This document shows positions 1-7,832 of a stretch of DNA of 64,000 nt, piece by piece. Both the position numbers and the translations under genes were made by a program. The stretch spans positions 1-64,000 of the forward strand of contig CAYYYF010000001.1 of NCBI GenBank assembly GCA_964475945.1, written 5' to 3'. The notes beneath the pieces were generated by a model that worked only from the letters and a program-made list of their open reading frames with translations, was not told the DNA's origin and searched no databases. This DNA is from JBBIQH01 sp964475945. GTDB lineage: Archaea > Thermoproteota > Nitrososphaeria > Nitrososphaerales > Nitrosocaldaceae. The first letter of the stretch is position 1, and the number at the start of each line of letters is the position of its first letter.

Positions 1-118
1 TTTATAGTAAATCGTGACATTAATTATCTATTATTTAATTATTTTAATTTATTTGCTATTAATGTAAGAAAATCATTATGCATATATATTAAATAATAAT
101 GTTAATCATTAATATATA

Positions 119-805
119 TCATTTATATGTATAATCGTCTAGGCTACCAGTCTTTACATTAACTGTATTGGTATTATACTCCAGCACCCTCTTTATCTTT
201 GCTGCCCTTGCATATCCTACTACACGTGCAAGTTCTACCAAGGGTGCATTGAATACATTCAATGGTATAGAGAATCTATCAAGTAGTTTGGTTGCTAACC
301 TGCTCCCTATGCCAGGTAAGGATGCTACTATACTTATCTGCTGCTCCCTTAATGACTTTCCCTTATCTATCCTCCTAAGCAGAGGACCCTTGCTCCTTTC
401 CTTCTTATTCATACATCTCCTTGCCAATGCTACAAGCATGTATGCAGTATTCATCTGGGAGTATGTGGATACTACAGGTACCTTGTAGTCTATTACTATG
501 GATGCTAGTGCACCATAGACTATGTTATACTCATCCACCTCAAGCTCATCGACATCACCTTCAACTATAACTATAGGGGATGCATAGTTGCTTAGCATAT
601 CCCTTAACTGCAGGAATATCCTACCATCGTAGATTGAGTTAATAAAATCCCTTATGCTCTTCCTCTCTACACAACAGTCATGAGAGATGATATAATCGCC
701 AACCTTTAGACTAGCAAAATCTACATTGATATTTAAAGTAGTAAGGATATCTGGTATGCTACTCCTCCTTTCATGCTCATCCACTACTATCCTTACCTTA
801 TTCAT
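119..805 (-). CDS. xpf: XPF/MUS81-family structure-specific endonuclease (short archaeal form)
   Basis: Metal-dependent nuclease that cuts flaps and fork structures during DNA repair. The ERCC4 nuclease domain is visible: D9-E10, GDYI at 36-39 and the ERK...DF signature (E47, R48, K49, D53). A helix-hairpin-helix pair follows at about 155-215 (SLPGIGSRLATKLL). With 228 residues it lacks the SF2 helicase domain of euryarchaeal Hef. This matches the short crenarchaeal/thaumarchaeal form, which in studied species dimerises and works with PCNA. Its ATG overlaps the TGA of the upstream DHH gene (ATGA), so it is the last gene of a pfdB-DHH-xpf operon. The family call is secure. Confidence 0.93.
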   Translation of the reverse strand: MNKVRIVVDEHERRSSIPDILTTLNINVDFASLKVGDYIISHDCCVERKSIRDFINSIYDGRIFLQLRDMLSNYASPIVIVEGDVDELEVDEYNIVYGALASIVIDYKVPVVSTYSQMNTAYMLVALARRCMNKKERSKGPLLRRIDKGKSLREQQISIVASLPGIGSRLATKLLDRFSIPLNVFNAPLVELARVVGYARAAKIKRVLEYNTNTVNVKTGSLDDYTYK

Positions 806-1848
806 ATGGGATCAAGCCTACCTATCCTATCCCTTAACATACCCATTATCTTTCTGCTTAACTCCTCCTCACTGCACTCCAATGATATGGATGCTGCTGT
901 TGCATGCCCTCCTCCTGTATTGCTTATCCTAGCCAAGATATCAGTGCCTAGATGTAACCTAGTCTTTGCATAGAAGGCTTGGGTTGCTCTAAGGCTTGCC
1001 CTTGCTGACTTTCCATCAGAGCCCGTTACTACAGCAAGATCAGCACCAAGGTCTACTAGAGCTTTTGCTGCAGATGCATGGTATGAACCTACACTAGAGA
1101 ATGCTACTATGGACCCATTAACCTTGTATAGCATGCATCTTTGTGCTGTCTTAAGCCTTGCTACCTTCTCAGAGTAATCCCTATCCAATGCAAGTATGCT
1201 CCTAGCATGCTCTAGCGATGCTTCTTTGCATAACCTACTTACTACCTCTATGCTCTTACACCTTGCTATGGTTAGATGCTGAGTATCAGTTAATATACCT
1301 AGCATTAGAGCCTCTGCTACACTGCTGTTGATCTTAACCCTTCTAGCCTTGAATAGCCTGTATACTAACTCGCATGTTGATGATGCTTGTATATCTATTA
1401 TTATCTCATCTGCTATGCCTTTTGCATCCTCTGACGGTGTATGGTGATCTATTATAACCTTGCTACACCTACTCTCTACCATAAGCCTATATGCATCAGC
1501 AAGTAGGGTAGGGTTGCTTGTATCTAAGAGTATAATCAAACCCTCCTCTAACCTCTTTAAATCAGTGCATGAGTAGTGTAGATTAGCGGTAGAGGAGATA
1601 TCATAATGCTCTTTAACCTTGTTAGCCAATAAGTTCAAGCCCTCTGGGAATATAATATCTATGCTCTTCACACTCTTGTATGATCTAAGTAAATATGTTA
1701 GTGCATATGCTGAGCAGTATGCATCAACATCAGCAAGCCTATGGGTTATTATGTATACATTACCTACTCCATGTAACCTCATGGCTAACCTTGTTACTGT
1801 AAATAAATACGTTGTAATGCACAGTAGCCATAATACTTTTACTATCAC
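802..1848 (-). CDS. DHH/DHHA1 phosphoesterase (RecJ/NrnA-like)
   Basis: Predicted manganese-dependent phosphoesterase or exonuclease acting on single-stranded DNA, RNA or small nucleotides. DHH motif I is HRLADVD (H36, D40, D42), a DHH triad lies in IIDHHTP, and the C-terminal DHHA1 domain carries GGGHATAAS. The GTG start directly follows the pfdB stop and gives a hydrophobic 22-residue leader. An ATG at 1780-1782 would start the protein 13 residues before motif I, as is usual for soluble family members, so the leader may not be translated. The downstream overlap with xpf and upstream contact with pfdB indicate one transcript. RecJ-like and oligoribonuclease-like roles cannot be separated from sequence alone. 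Confidence 0.88.
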   Translation of the reverse strand: MIVKVLWLLCITTYLFTVTRLAMRLHGVGNVYIITHRLADVDAYCSAYALTYLLRSYKSVKSIDIIFPEGLNLLANKVKEHYDISSTANLHYSCTDLKRLEEGLIILLDTSNPTLLADAYRLMVESRCSKVIIDHHTPSEDAKGIADEIIIDIQASSTCELVYRLFKARRVKINSSVAEALMLGILTDTQHLTIARCKSIEVVSRLCKEASLEHARSILALDRDYSEKVARLKTAQRCMLYKVNGSIVAFSSVGSYHASAAKALVDLGADLAVVTGSDGKSARASLRATQAFYAKTRLHLGTDILARISNTGGGHATAASISLECSEEELSRKIMGMLRDRIGRLDPI

Positions 1849-2220
1849 TTATTCAGCCCTTGGTCTACTTACTCCTCCCCTTATAATCTCATCTATCCTA
1901 CCTTGGACCTCTTTCAGGTTCTCCTTAAGCCTTGCCTCTTGCTTTGATAAGACTGCTATCCTAGTATTAAGGAGCTCTTTCTTCTCCTCCAACTCCTTTA
2001 TAAGATCATCCCTCTTACTCTTTATAAGTATAGGACCTGCACTCTTGTATACAGTATCATCTGGCATAGCCTTCTTCAACTCCTCTAAAGCCTTATCTAT
2101 CTCCATACCCTCTATCTCTAATTGCTGCTTCTGCATAAGTATAGCCTGTAGGTTCTGCTGCAGTTGGTTAAGCCTTGCAAGCTGCTCCTTTAACCATGGT
2201 GGTATCTCTTGCTCACTCAT
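1849..2220 (-). CDS. pfdB: Prefoldin beta subunit
   Basis: Cytosolic co-chaperone subunit. Four beta and two alpha subunits form a jellyfish-shaped hexamer that hands unfolded proteins to the thermosome. The 123 residues match family length. Heptad-rich N- and C-terminal helices (LARLNQLQQNLQAI and later KQEARLKENLKEVQGRI) flank a central beta hairpin with the typical DDTVYKSAGPILIK segment. It is first in an operon with the DHH and xpf genes. A TATA-like element at 2241-2250 lies about 25 bases before the ATG, so the transcript is probably leaderless. Confidence 0.95.
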   Translation of the reverse strand: MSEQEIPPWLKEQLARLNQLQQNLQAILMQKQQLEIEGMEIDKALEELKKAMPDDTVYKSAGPILIKSKRDDLIKELEEKKELLNTRIAVLSKQEARLKENLKEVQGRIDEIIRGGVSRPRAE

Positions 2221-2224
2221 ACTA

Positions 2225-2288
2225 GAGCATACACCATACTAGAATAAATTCATATCATTAATGGATAATGAGACTTGAGCATACACCA
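2225..2288 (-). promoter_or_regulatory. pfdB promoter with TATA box flanked by a 12-bp direct repeat
   Basis: On the minus strand a TATA-like AATTTATTCT (2241-2250) lies about 25 bases before the pfdB ATG. The 12-mer TGGTGTATGCTC occurs twice, at 2277-2288 upstream of the TATA box and at 2225-2236 between the TATA box and the start codon. Paired identical sites around a TATA box look like regulator-binding sites, but this is inference. Confidence 0.45.
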
Positions 2289-2432
2289 ATTCCATTTAAG
2301 CTAAACAGATTTATATAGCTACCTATAAACTTTATACACAAAAATTATTTTATTGCGTCTACCAACTGTAGTTATCTTAGTAGCACGTGCATTACAGTAA
2401 ATGTTAAATCCTAATACATCACTTCTATTATT

Positions 2433-2801
2433 ATGCTACTATACTATATGCTTGCAGGTGCTGGAGCATTAGGCTCATTCATAATAATAACAATGCTAGG
2501 CTCTATAATCAATAATACAAGCCAAGAGTATGCATTAGATGTTGATGCATTCAAGGATACTATAGATATAGGTGAGATATATAGAGTAATGATAGCAAAC
2601 AATGGTAGGAATGATGTAAGAAACATAGTAGTAGATTACGGTACATACAAGGAGAGTATACCAATACTTAAGCCAGGTGAGAGAGTATCTTTATCACCTA
2701 GGGATGATGCAAACAAGGATTATGTTGTAGTTGATGCAGAGCCAGATATACATATAGTTAAGGAGTATAGAACTGCACCAAAGATGGTTAAGGTGCATTA
2801 G
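2433..2801 (+). CDS. Small membrane-anchored protein of unknown function
   Basis: I do not recognise a named family. The 122-residue product starts with a hydrophobic helix (about residues 4-27, LAGAGALGSFIIITMLG), followed by a polar, beta-rich domain (about 32-122). That domain includes IGEIYRVMIANNGRNDVRNIVVDYG, which resembles an extracytoplasmic Ig-like or CARDB-like fold. A second ATG at 2448 would still keep the helix. It is probably anchored in the membrane with the C-terminal part outside. The next gene, at 2846, is on the same strand 44 bases away. Confidence 0.6.
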   Translation: MLLYYMLAGAGALGSFIIITMLGSIINNTSQEYALDVDAFKDTIDIGEIYRVMIANNGRNDVRNIVVDYGTYKESIPILKPGERVSLSPRDDANKDYVVVDAEPDIHIVKEYRTAPKMVKVH

Positions 2802-2845
2802 TAGTATAAAAATTAATAAACTGATACTTCATACTATAATATACC

Positions 2846-3277
2846 ATGAGCACTATATGGCAAGTAACCAGAGAAGATATACAATACTATATATACGATG
2901 ATAGATCAAATGAGATAGGATATTTCATACCAGATTATGGCACAAATGAGGAGGATAGGATAATAGATCTTATAACAGATGAGGCAAGTGTAAGGGGAGG
3001 TAAGCTCTCTCTATACCTTAGCATGCTACCTGTAGATGATATGCATTATAGCAAGTTCTTGGAGTGGATGAGTAATATAAGCAGTAGGTTAGATAAGATA
3101 AAGGATTATCAAGTAGCAAGGGGTTTGGAGGAGCCATTGGTTAGGGTAGAGCGTAACATAGTAGTTACTACCTTTGATATTAGATTTGATAGAAGGGTTG
3201 AGTTAACGAAGAAGAGCCTTAGCAATGCATTAAGCGGCGTGCTCAACGATCTAAGGGCAAATGGCATAATATTATAA
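2846..3277 (+). CDS. Conserved-looking hypothetical protein, soluble
   Basis: A 143-residue, mildly acidic, mixed alpha/beta protein with no membrane segment, cysteine cluster or nucleotide-binding motif. The C-terminal third (VERNIVVTTFDIRFDRRVELTKKSLSNALSGVL) looks like a beta strand pair followed by a helix. It has the same codon use as its neighbours and a clean ATG start, so it is very likely a real gene. Function unknown. Confidence 0.6.
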   Translation: MSTIWQVTREDIQYYIYDDRSNEIGYFIPDYGTNEEDRIIDLITDEASVRGGKLSLYLSMLPVDDMHYSKFLEWMSNISSRLDKIKDYQVARGLEEPLVRVERNIVVTTFDIRFDRRVELTKKSLSNALSGVLNDLRANGIIL

Positions 3278-3302
3278 AATAATTATAATTTTTATAATTA
3301 AT

Positions 3303-4277
3303 CTAGAAATGGTATATCTGTGGACCTATGCTTTTCTTCCAGTCAGCCTTTATCCCTGGCTTACCTGCAAGCTTCTGCAGGTAGTTGTATGCTGATATCC
3401 CTGCCTTTGCGCCCTCCCCTGCAGCAACTATAACCTGCTTGTATGGCATGGTAGTAGCATCACCAGCGGCAAATATACCCTTATGCGATGTTTCACAGAA
3501 CTCATTTACCTCTATCTCCCCTCTCTGGTTTATCTTAACAAGGTGCTTAACAAACTCAGTGTATATCCTTGAACCCATCTCTACGAATAATCCATTTACC
3601 TCTATAGTGCGTATATTACCTTGGTTATCCCTAACCCTTATAGCCTTTAGGTTAGAATCTCCCTCGAGCCCTGCTACCTCACTGTTTGGTATATACTCAA
3701 CATTCTCCCTCTTCTCCAATGCAGCTATCATATCCTTATCACCAGCCATCTTGCTTGTTCTATATACTACGTAAACCTTATCAGCAAATCTGCTTAGAAG
3801 TAATGCTGACTCTACAAGGTAGTTGCCTACACCTGTTGTAGCAACTATCTTGCCTTGGTAGAATGGGGCATCACACTTTGTGCAGTAGGATATACCCCTA
3901 TTCATAAACCTCTTCTCACCTTCTACCCCTAACTCTCTAGGCACCTTTCCTATAGCAAGTATCAATGCCTTACATTCATACTCTCTACCACTACTAGTCT
4001 TTACTTGGAATATAGAATCCTCTAACTCATTTACACTCTCAACCTTATCATATATCACCTGCCCTCCATACACCAATACTTGCTGCTCAAGTGTCCTTGC
4101 TAATAGCTCACCACTTGTAAGCATTATACCAGGGTAGTTCTCAAGCTTTGGTATTAGGTTAAGCTGACCACCAAGATCTTGGGAGATGACAAGGGTATTA
4201 ACACCTTGCCTAGATGCAAACATGGCTGCAGATAACCCTGCTACACCACCACCTATAACTATAATCTCATACAGCAT
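3303..4277 (-). CDS. trxB: Thioredoxin reductase-like flavoprotein
   Basis: FAD disulfide reductase that would reduce thioredoxin or a related disulfide carrier in the cytosol. Visible: the FAD-binding GGGVAGL near the N-terminus, the redox pair CTKC (C132, C135 in this numbering), a pyridine-nucleotide-domain GVGNYLVESA, and the C-terminal FAD motif AAGDATTMPYKQ. The usual CATC is replaced by CTKC. The HRRxxxR motif that binds the NADPH 2'-phosphate is replaced by VVYRTSKMAG, so NADPH may not be the donor. A TTG lies upstream at 4289, but a TATA box at 4298-4307 places the leaderless start at the ATG ending at 4277. Confidence 0.9.
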   Translation of the reverse strand: MLYEIIVIGGGVAGLSAAMFASRQGVNTLVISQDLGGQLNLIPKLENYPGIMLTSGELLARTLEQQVLVYGGQVIYDKVESVNELEDSIFQVKTSSGREYECKALILAIGKVPRELGVEGEKRFMNRGISYCTKCDAPFYQGKIVATTGVGNYLVESALLLSRFADKVYVVYRTSKMAGDKDMIAALEKRENVEYIPNSEVAGLEGDSNLKAIRVRDNQGNIRTIEVNGLFVEMGSRIYTEFVKHLVKINQRGEIEVNEFCETSHKGIFAAGDATTMPYKQVIVAAGEGAKAGISAYNYLQKLAGKPGIKADWKKSIGPQIYHF

Positions 4278-4297
4278 GCTATAAATCAATTAACTAA

Positions 4298-4307
4298 TTA
4301 TTTAAAT
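4298..4307 (-). promoter_or_regulatory. TATA box of trxB
   Basis: The minus strand reads ATTTAAATAA, centred about 26 bases before the ATG at 4277. This supports a leaderless mRNA and the ATG over the upstream TTG. Confidence 0.5.
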
Positions 4308-4372
4308 CTTAAATTCTTATCTTATTTATTATTAACAATGGTTTTTATTACTGCCTAGCAGAGCCTTTATCC

Positions 4373-5173
4373 ATGGATATGGTAAGTTTACTCAAGGATA
4401 TATGCTATGGTGTAAGGGAAGAGGTTAAAAGGTTAAGCAGGGAAGAGGCTAGCAGAGCATATGGGGTAGGTGCTGGAGGAGATATAGCAAGAGAGATAGA
4501 CCTCATTGCTGAGAATAAGGTAATAGAGGTTATCAAGAGGTATGAGTTGCAGTGCATGCTTCTAAGTGAGGAATCAGGCTTGGTAAACCTTACCCAAGAG
4601 AGGGGTGAGGGTATGCTAGTGCTCGATGCAATAGATGGCACTACAAATGCATTAAGAGGTCTACCAATATACTCATGCTCAGTAGCATATGCTAAAGCAG
4701 ATACTTTAAGTAGTGTTGAGTATGCTGCTGTAATAAACATACCTAGTGGCGATATATACTATGCTATAAGAGGCAATGGATCATACTTGAATGGTGTAAG
4801 GCTTAACACTAGCACTAATGCCAGCAATAAGGGTTATGTTATAGGTATAAATGTATCTGGGATAAGCGAGGATAGGCTTGATAGGCTAAGAGGTATACTA
4901 TGCAAGGCAAACCATGTAAGACAACTAGGCTCAAATGCATTAGAGCTCTGCTATATAGCAGATGGGCTTATGGATGCATATATAGATATAAGGGGTAAGA
5001 TAAGGGTTACAGATATAGCTGCTGCATACCTTATACTTAAAGAGGCTGGTGGCGTTATAGTTGATGATAAGGCAGATGAGTTGGATGCAGTGCTAGATAT
5101 TAGTAATAGGTTATCATATATAGCAGCAAAGAACATGGATACGCTTAATTACATCCTTCAAGAGATCGGTTAA
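4373..5173 (+). CDS. suhB: Inositol-1-monophosphatase / fructose-1,6-bisphosphatase family enzyme
   Basis: Mg2+-dependent, Li+-sensitive sugar phosphatase. It shows the family motifs in order: EES at the first metal site (LLSEESG, about 62-68), the DxxDGTTN signature as LDAIDGTTN, and a C-terminal TDIAAAYLILKEAGG in place of the classical WDxAAG, keeping the catalytic Asp. Archaeal members often hydrolyse both inositol-1-phosphate and fructose-1,6-bisphosphate. A MIPS gene (56177-57241) elsewhere in the window supplies inositol-1-phosphate. The 266 residues match the family. Confidence 0.9.
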   Translation: MDMVSLLKDICYGVREEVKRLSREEASRAYGVGAGGDIAREIDLIAENKVIEVIKRYELQCMLLSEESGLVNLTQERGEGMLVLDAIDGTTNALRGLPIYSCSVAYAKADTLSSVEYAAVINIPSGDIYYAIRGNGSYLNGVRLNTSTNASNKGYVIGINVSGISEDRLDRLRGILCKANHVRQLGSNALELCYIADGLMDAYIDIRGKIRVTDIAAAYLILKEAGGVIVDDKADELDAVLDISNRLSYIAAKNMDTLNYILQEIG

Positions 5174-5204
5174 TTAATAATTAATTTTAATCTACAATGA
5201 AAGG

Positions 5205-5241
5205 ATTAAATTTGATTAACCTGCTCATGCTAGCATGAGCA
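5205..5241 (+). promoter_or_regulatory. aspS promoter and 20-bp perfect palindrome over the start codon
   Basis: A TATA-like ATTAAATTT at 5205-5213 lies about 26 bases before the aspS ATG (5235), implying a leaderless transcript. Bases 5222-5241 read TGCTCATGCTAGCATGAGCA, which is identical to its own reverse complement and covers the ATG and the predicted transcription start. It could be a repressor site or, with CTAG as loop, an 8-bp hairpin. Confidence 0.55.
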
Positions 5242-6548
5242 TTGAGGATGAGTTAGGAGATTGGAGGAGGACCCATTACTCATCCCAACTAGAAGGTTTA
5301 GATGATGAGCATGTAACCCTTATGGGCTATGTAGCAAGTATAAGAGATCATGGTAATATAGTATTTGTTATGCTTGCTGATAAGGATGGAGAGACTCAGA
5401 TAGTATTCAAGAAGGATAATGAGGATAACAATGATGCATTATTCTCTAAGGCTAAAGCACTTAAGGAGCACTCATGCATAGCGGTTAGGGGAAGGGTTAA
5501 GGCCTCACCAAAGGCTCCTAGAGGGGTAGAGATTATGCCTGAGGAGTTAAAGATACTCTCCCTAGCAGAAAGTGTACCACCATTCTCAGTATACAGCAAG
5601 ACATTCCCTAATATAGATCTTAGGCTTAACCTTAGGGCAGTAGATCTAAGGAGATATTACATGAAAGCAATCTTCAGGATTAGACATAAGGCACTAAAGG
5701 CAATAAGAGACTTCCTTGATAAGGAAGGGTTCATGGAGGTTAATACACCAAAGATAATCTCTACCGCAAGTGAGGGAGGGGCAGCCTTATTCCCAGTATT
5801 CTACTTTGATAGGGAGGCATTCCTTGCACAGAGCCCTCAGTTGTATAAGGAGCAGTTAGTTACTGCGTTTGAGAAGGTATATGAGATAGCACCAATATTC
5901 AGGGCAGAACCCTCTAGGACTAACAGGCACCTTGCAGAGGCTATATCTGTTGATGTTGAGATAGCATTCTCTGATTATAAAGATGTTATGAACCTACTTG
6001 AGAGGATGGTAACATATACCATAGAGTATATTGTAAGTAATGCAAATGATGATTTACAGATAGTAAACCCTGGGCTTAGCATACCGAAGATCCCATTTCC
6101 AAGGTATACTTATGATGAGGTTATAGATATCCTTAACAAGAGTTACAGAATAGAGTGGGGTGATGATCTCTCAAGTGAGCACCTTGAATTCTTGGGCAAG
6201 GTTATGAACTCTTACTACTTCATAACTGACTGGCCCTCAACGCTTAGACCATTCTATACCAAGAGCAATGGGAGAGTAGCAGAGGCATTCGATCTTATGT
6301 ATAAAGACCTCGAGGTATCATCAGGGAGTAGTAGGATAAATAGGAAGGAGGAGTTGGTTGAGAGACTTAAGATGCAGGGCTTAAGGGTAGATGCATTTGA
6401 GTACCATCTTAAGGTATTTGATTATGGCATGCCTCCTCATGCAGGTCTTGGACTAGGGCTTGAAAGGTTCATGATGAGCATAACAGGCTTAGATAACATA
6501 AGGGATGTAACCTTCTACCCTAGAGATATAGATAGACTTGTACCCTAA
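5235..6548 (+). CDS. aspS: Aspartyl-tRNA synthetase, archaeal type
   Basis: Class II synthetase that charges tRNA-Asp and possibly tRNA-Asn. The N-terminal OB-fold anticodon-binding domain spans about 1-105. Catalytic motif 2 (VYEIAPIFRAEPSRTNRHL) and motif 3 (HAGLGLGLERF) are present, and the 437-residue length and lack of a bacterial GAD insertion fit the archaeal type. As I recall Thermococcus AspRS, W26 and K85 restrict it to tRNA-Asp; here the matching residues are Y32 and K93, so specificity is ambiguous. Translation probably starts at ATG 5235 inside a perfect palindrome; an out-of-frame ATG lies 8 bases upstream. Convergent with rpsI. Confidence 0.96.
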   Translation: MSIEDELGDWRRTHYSSQLEGLDDEHVTLMGYVASIRDHGNIVFVMLADKDGETQIVFKKDNEDNNDALFSKAKALKEHSCIAVRGRVKASPKAPRGVEIMPEELKILSLAESVPPFSVYSKTFPNIDLRLNLRAVDLRRYYMKAIFRIRHKALKAIRDFLDKEGFMEVNTPKIISTASEGGAALFPVFYFDREAFLAQSPQLYKEQLVTAFEKVYEIAPIFRAEPSRTNRHLAEAISVDVEIAFSDYKDVMNLLERMVTYTIEYIVSNANDDLQIVNPGLSIPKIPFPRYTYDEVIDILNKSYRIEWGDDLSSEHLEFLGKVMNSYYFITDWPSTLRPFYTKSNGRVAEAFDLMYKDLEVSSGSSRINRKEELVERLKMQGLRVDAFEYHLKVFDYGMPPHAGLGLGLERFMMSITGLDNIRDVTFYPRDIDRLVP

Positions 6549-6593
6549 AAGATTAAAGATTGCTAAATTTAATGTGTTTTACCTATACGACTT

Positions 6594-7040
6594 TTACCTA
6601 TATGACTTCTGCCTCCTCCTCCTTGCACCTGGTCCTCCAAACTTCTTCGGCTCCTTCTGTCTAGCATCACCTATAAGCAAGTGCCTATCATACTCAATTA
6701 TCCTCTGCTTTATCTCTTCCCTAACACTCTTTGGCAGTGGATGATCCTTTATCTCCCTCTTACCCTTAACATAACCCGTTAATGCCCTTGATATTGCCAT
6801 CGCTGCTGCAAATGCCTGGCCCATGAAGCCTCCTCCTCTAACCCTAACCCTGATATCTACCTTGTTCCTAGCATCACCAGCCAATACCAAAGATGTCATT
6901 ATAACGTATCTAGCAACCTCTGGCATGTATATCTCTAATGGTATGTTATTTATCCATACCCTACCCTCTCCCTTGCTTATGCTAGCTGTCGCCTTTGCTC
7001 TCTTCCTGAACCCTGAGTATAACTCAATTAAAGTGCTCAT
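6594..7040 (-). CDS. rpsI: 30S ribosomal protein uS9
   Basis: Small-subunit protein whose basic C-terminal tail reaches the P-site tRNA. The fingerprint is clear: GRVWINNIPLEIY, VRVRGGGFMGQAFAAAMAISRAL and the C-terminal GPGARRRRQKSYR ending in the conserved K-x-x-R type tail. The 148 residues match archaeal uS9. The ATG overlaps the stop of rplM (ATGA), so the two are translationally coupled. It ends the rpoD-rpl18e-rplM-rpsI cluster. The rpoN and rpoK genes that often follow in archaea are not here; rpoK lies at 22117. Confidence 0.97.
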   Translation of the reverse strand: MSTLIELYSGFRKRAKATASISKGEGRVWINNIPLEIYMPEVARYVIMTSLVLAGDARNKVDIRVRVRGGGFMGQAFAAAMAISRALTGYVKGKREIKDHPLPKSVREEIKQRIIEYDRHLLIGDARQKEPKKFGGPGARRRRQKSYR

Positions 7041-7477
7041 GTATTACTCCACCCTATTTCTCTTGCTATCTCTTCTATACTAGTATAGTATGCTTTAGGC
7101 TTGCTTATCATTGCATCATCGAACCTTGTATATTGAAAGTTAGCATATTCATGTGGTATACCAATATAGACTCTAAGCCTCTTCAGAGCATTTATACCTT
7201 TAGGCTTCTTTCTAGGAAGCATCCCACTTACCATCTTCTTAAGTATAGTATCTGGCCTTCTAGGATGAAATGGACCGTGCTTGGGATGAACTGCACTAGA
7301 TATCTCAAGGAACTCCTTCCACTCCTTGATTATGGATTGCCTTGACCCACTTATCATAGCCTTCTCAGCATTTACTATAGCAACCCTTTTACCAGATAAG
7401 AGTAACTTTGCTACATATGAGCATAGCCTACCTGCTATATGATCTTTAGCATCTACTACTACAATATCATCCTTCAT
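7037..7477 (-). CDS. rplM: 50S ribosomal protein uL13
   Basis: Large-subunit assembly protein. The N-terminal VVVDAKDHIAGRLCSYVAKLLLSGK and the later FHPRRPDTILKKMVSGMLPRKKPKG are typical of archaeal uL13. The ATG at 7475-7477 begins MKDDIVVVDA and fits the family. A TTG at 7492 would add five residues and overlap rpl18e by 8 bases. I prefer the ATG, which leaves a 7-base gap after the rpl18e stop. It is coupled to rpsI by a 4-base overlap. Confidence 0.95.
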   Translation of the reverse strand: MKDDIVVVDAKDHIAGRLCSYVAKLLLSGKRVAIVNAEKAMISGSRQSIIKEWKEFLEISSAVHPKHGPFHPRRPDTILKKMVSGMLPRKKPKGINALKRLRVYIGIPHEYANFQYTRFDDAMISKPKAYYTSIEEIAREIGWSNT

Positions 7478-7484
7478 GATAACA

Positions 7485-7832
7485 TTAGACAATTATCTTC
7501 ACCCCACTACCCTTAGGATTCATCCTAACAACCTCACTTATAGTTAATGCCTTGCTGCCTGATGCTATTATCTTGTTCAAAGCAGACTCTGAGTATGAGA
7601 ATGCGCCTATTGTAATATTGGCATTAAGGTTACCTGAGCCTAGAACCTTGCCTGGTACAACTATTATACTACTATCCATAGCATATTTTGCTATCTTTGC
7701 TAGATTAACCTCGGCCCTCCTGCTCTTTGGTCTATCAAGCAACTCCGCTACCCTATACCATATCCTTGCATTGTTACTCTTTGCTGCATCCCTTAAGAAC
7801 CTTATCTCATTAAACAATACTTGGTTTCGCAT
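7485..7832 (-). CDS. rpl18e: 50S ribosomal protein eL18
   Basis: Archaeal/eukaryotic large-subunit protein. Family features are the N-terminal NEIRFLRDAAKSNNARIWYRVAELL, the central RRAEVNLAKI, VVVPGKVLGSGNL and a short C-terminus ending in GSGVKIIV; 115 residues is normal. The ATG start places the first 23 bases inside the end of rpoD. The family N-terminus supports this long overlap. Order rpoD-rpl18e-rplM-rpsI is the classical archaeal arrangement. Confidence 0.95.
   Translation of the reverse strand: MRNQVLFNEIRFLRDAAKSNNARIWYRVAELLDRPKSRRAEVNLAKIAKYAMDSSIIVVPGKVLGSGNLNANITIGAFSYSESALNKIIASGSKALTISEVVRMNPKGSGVKIIV

Noticed and set aside
1..118. A gene or RNA at the left edge
   Set aside because: The stretch is very AT-rich with stops in all frames and no tRNA-like fold; it is probably the 3' spacer of the xpf operon.
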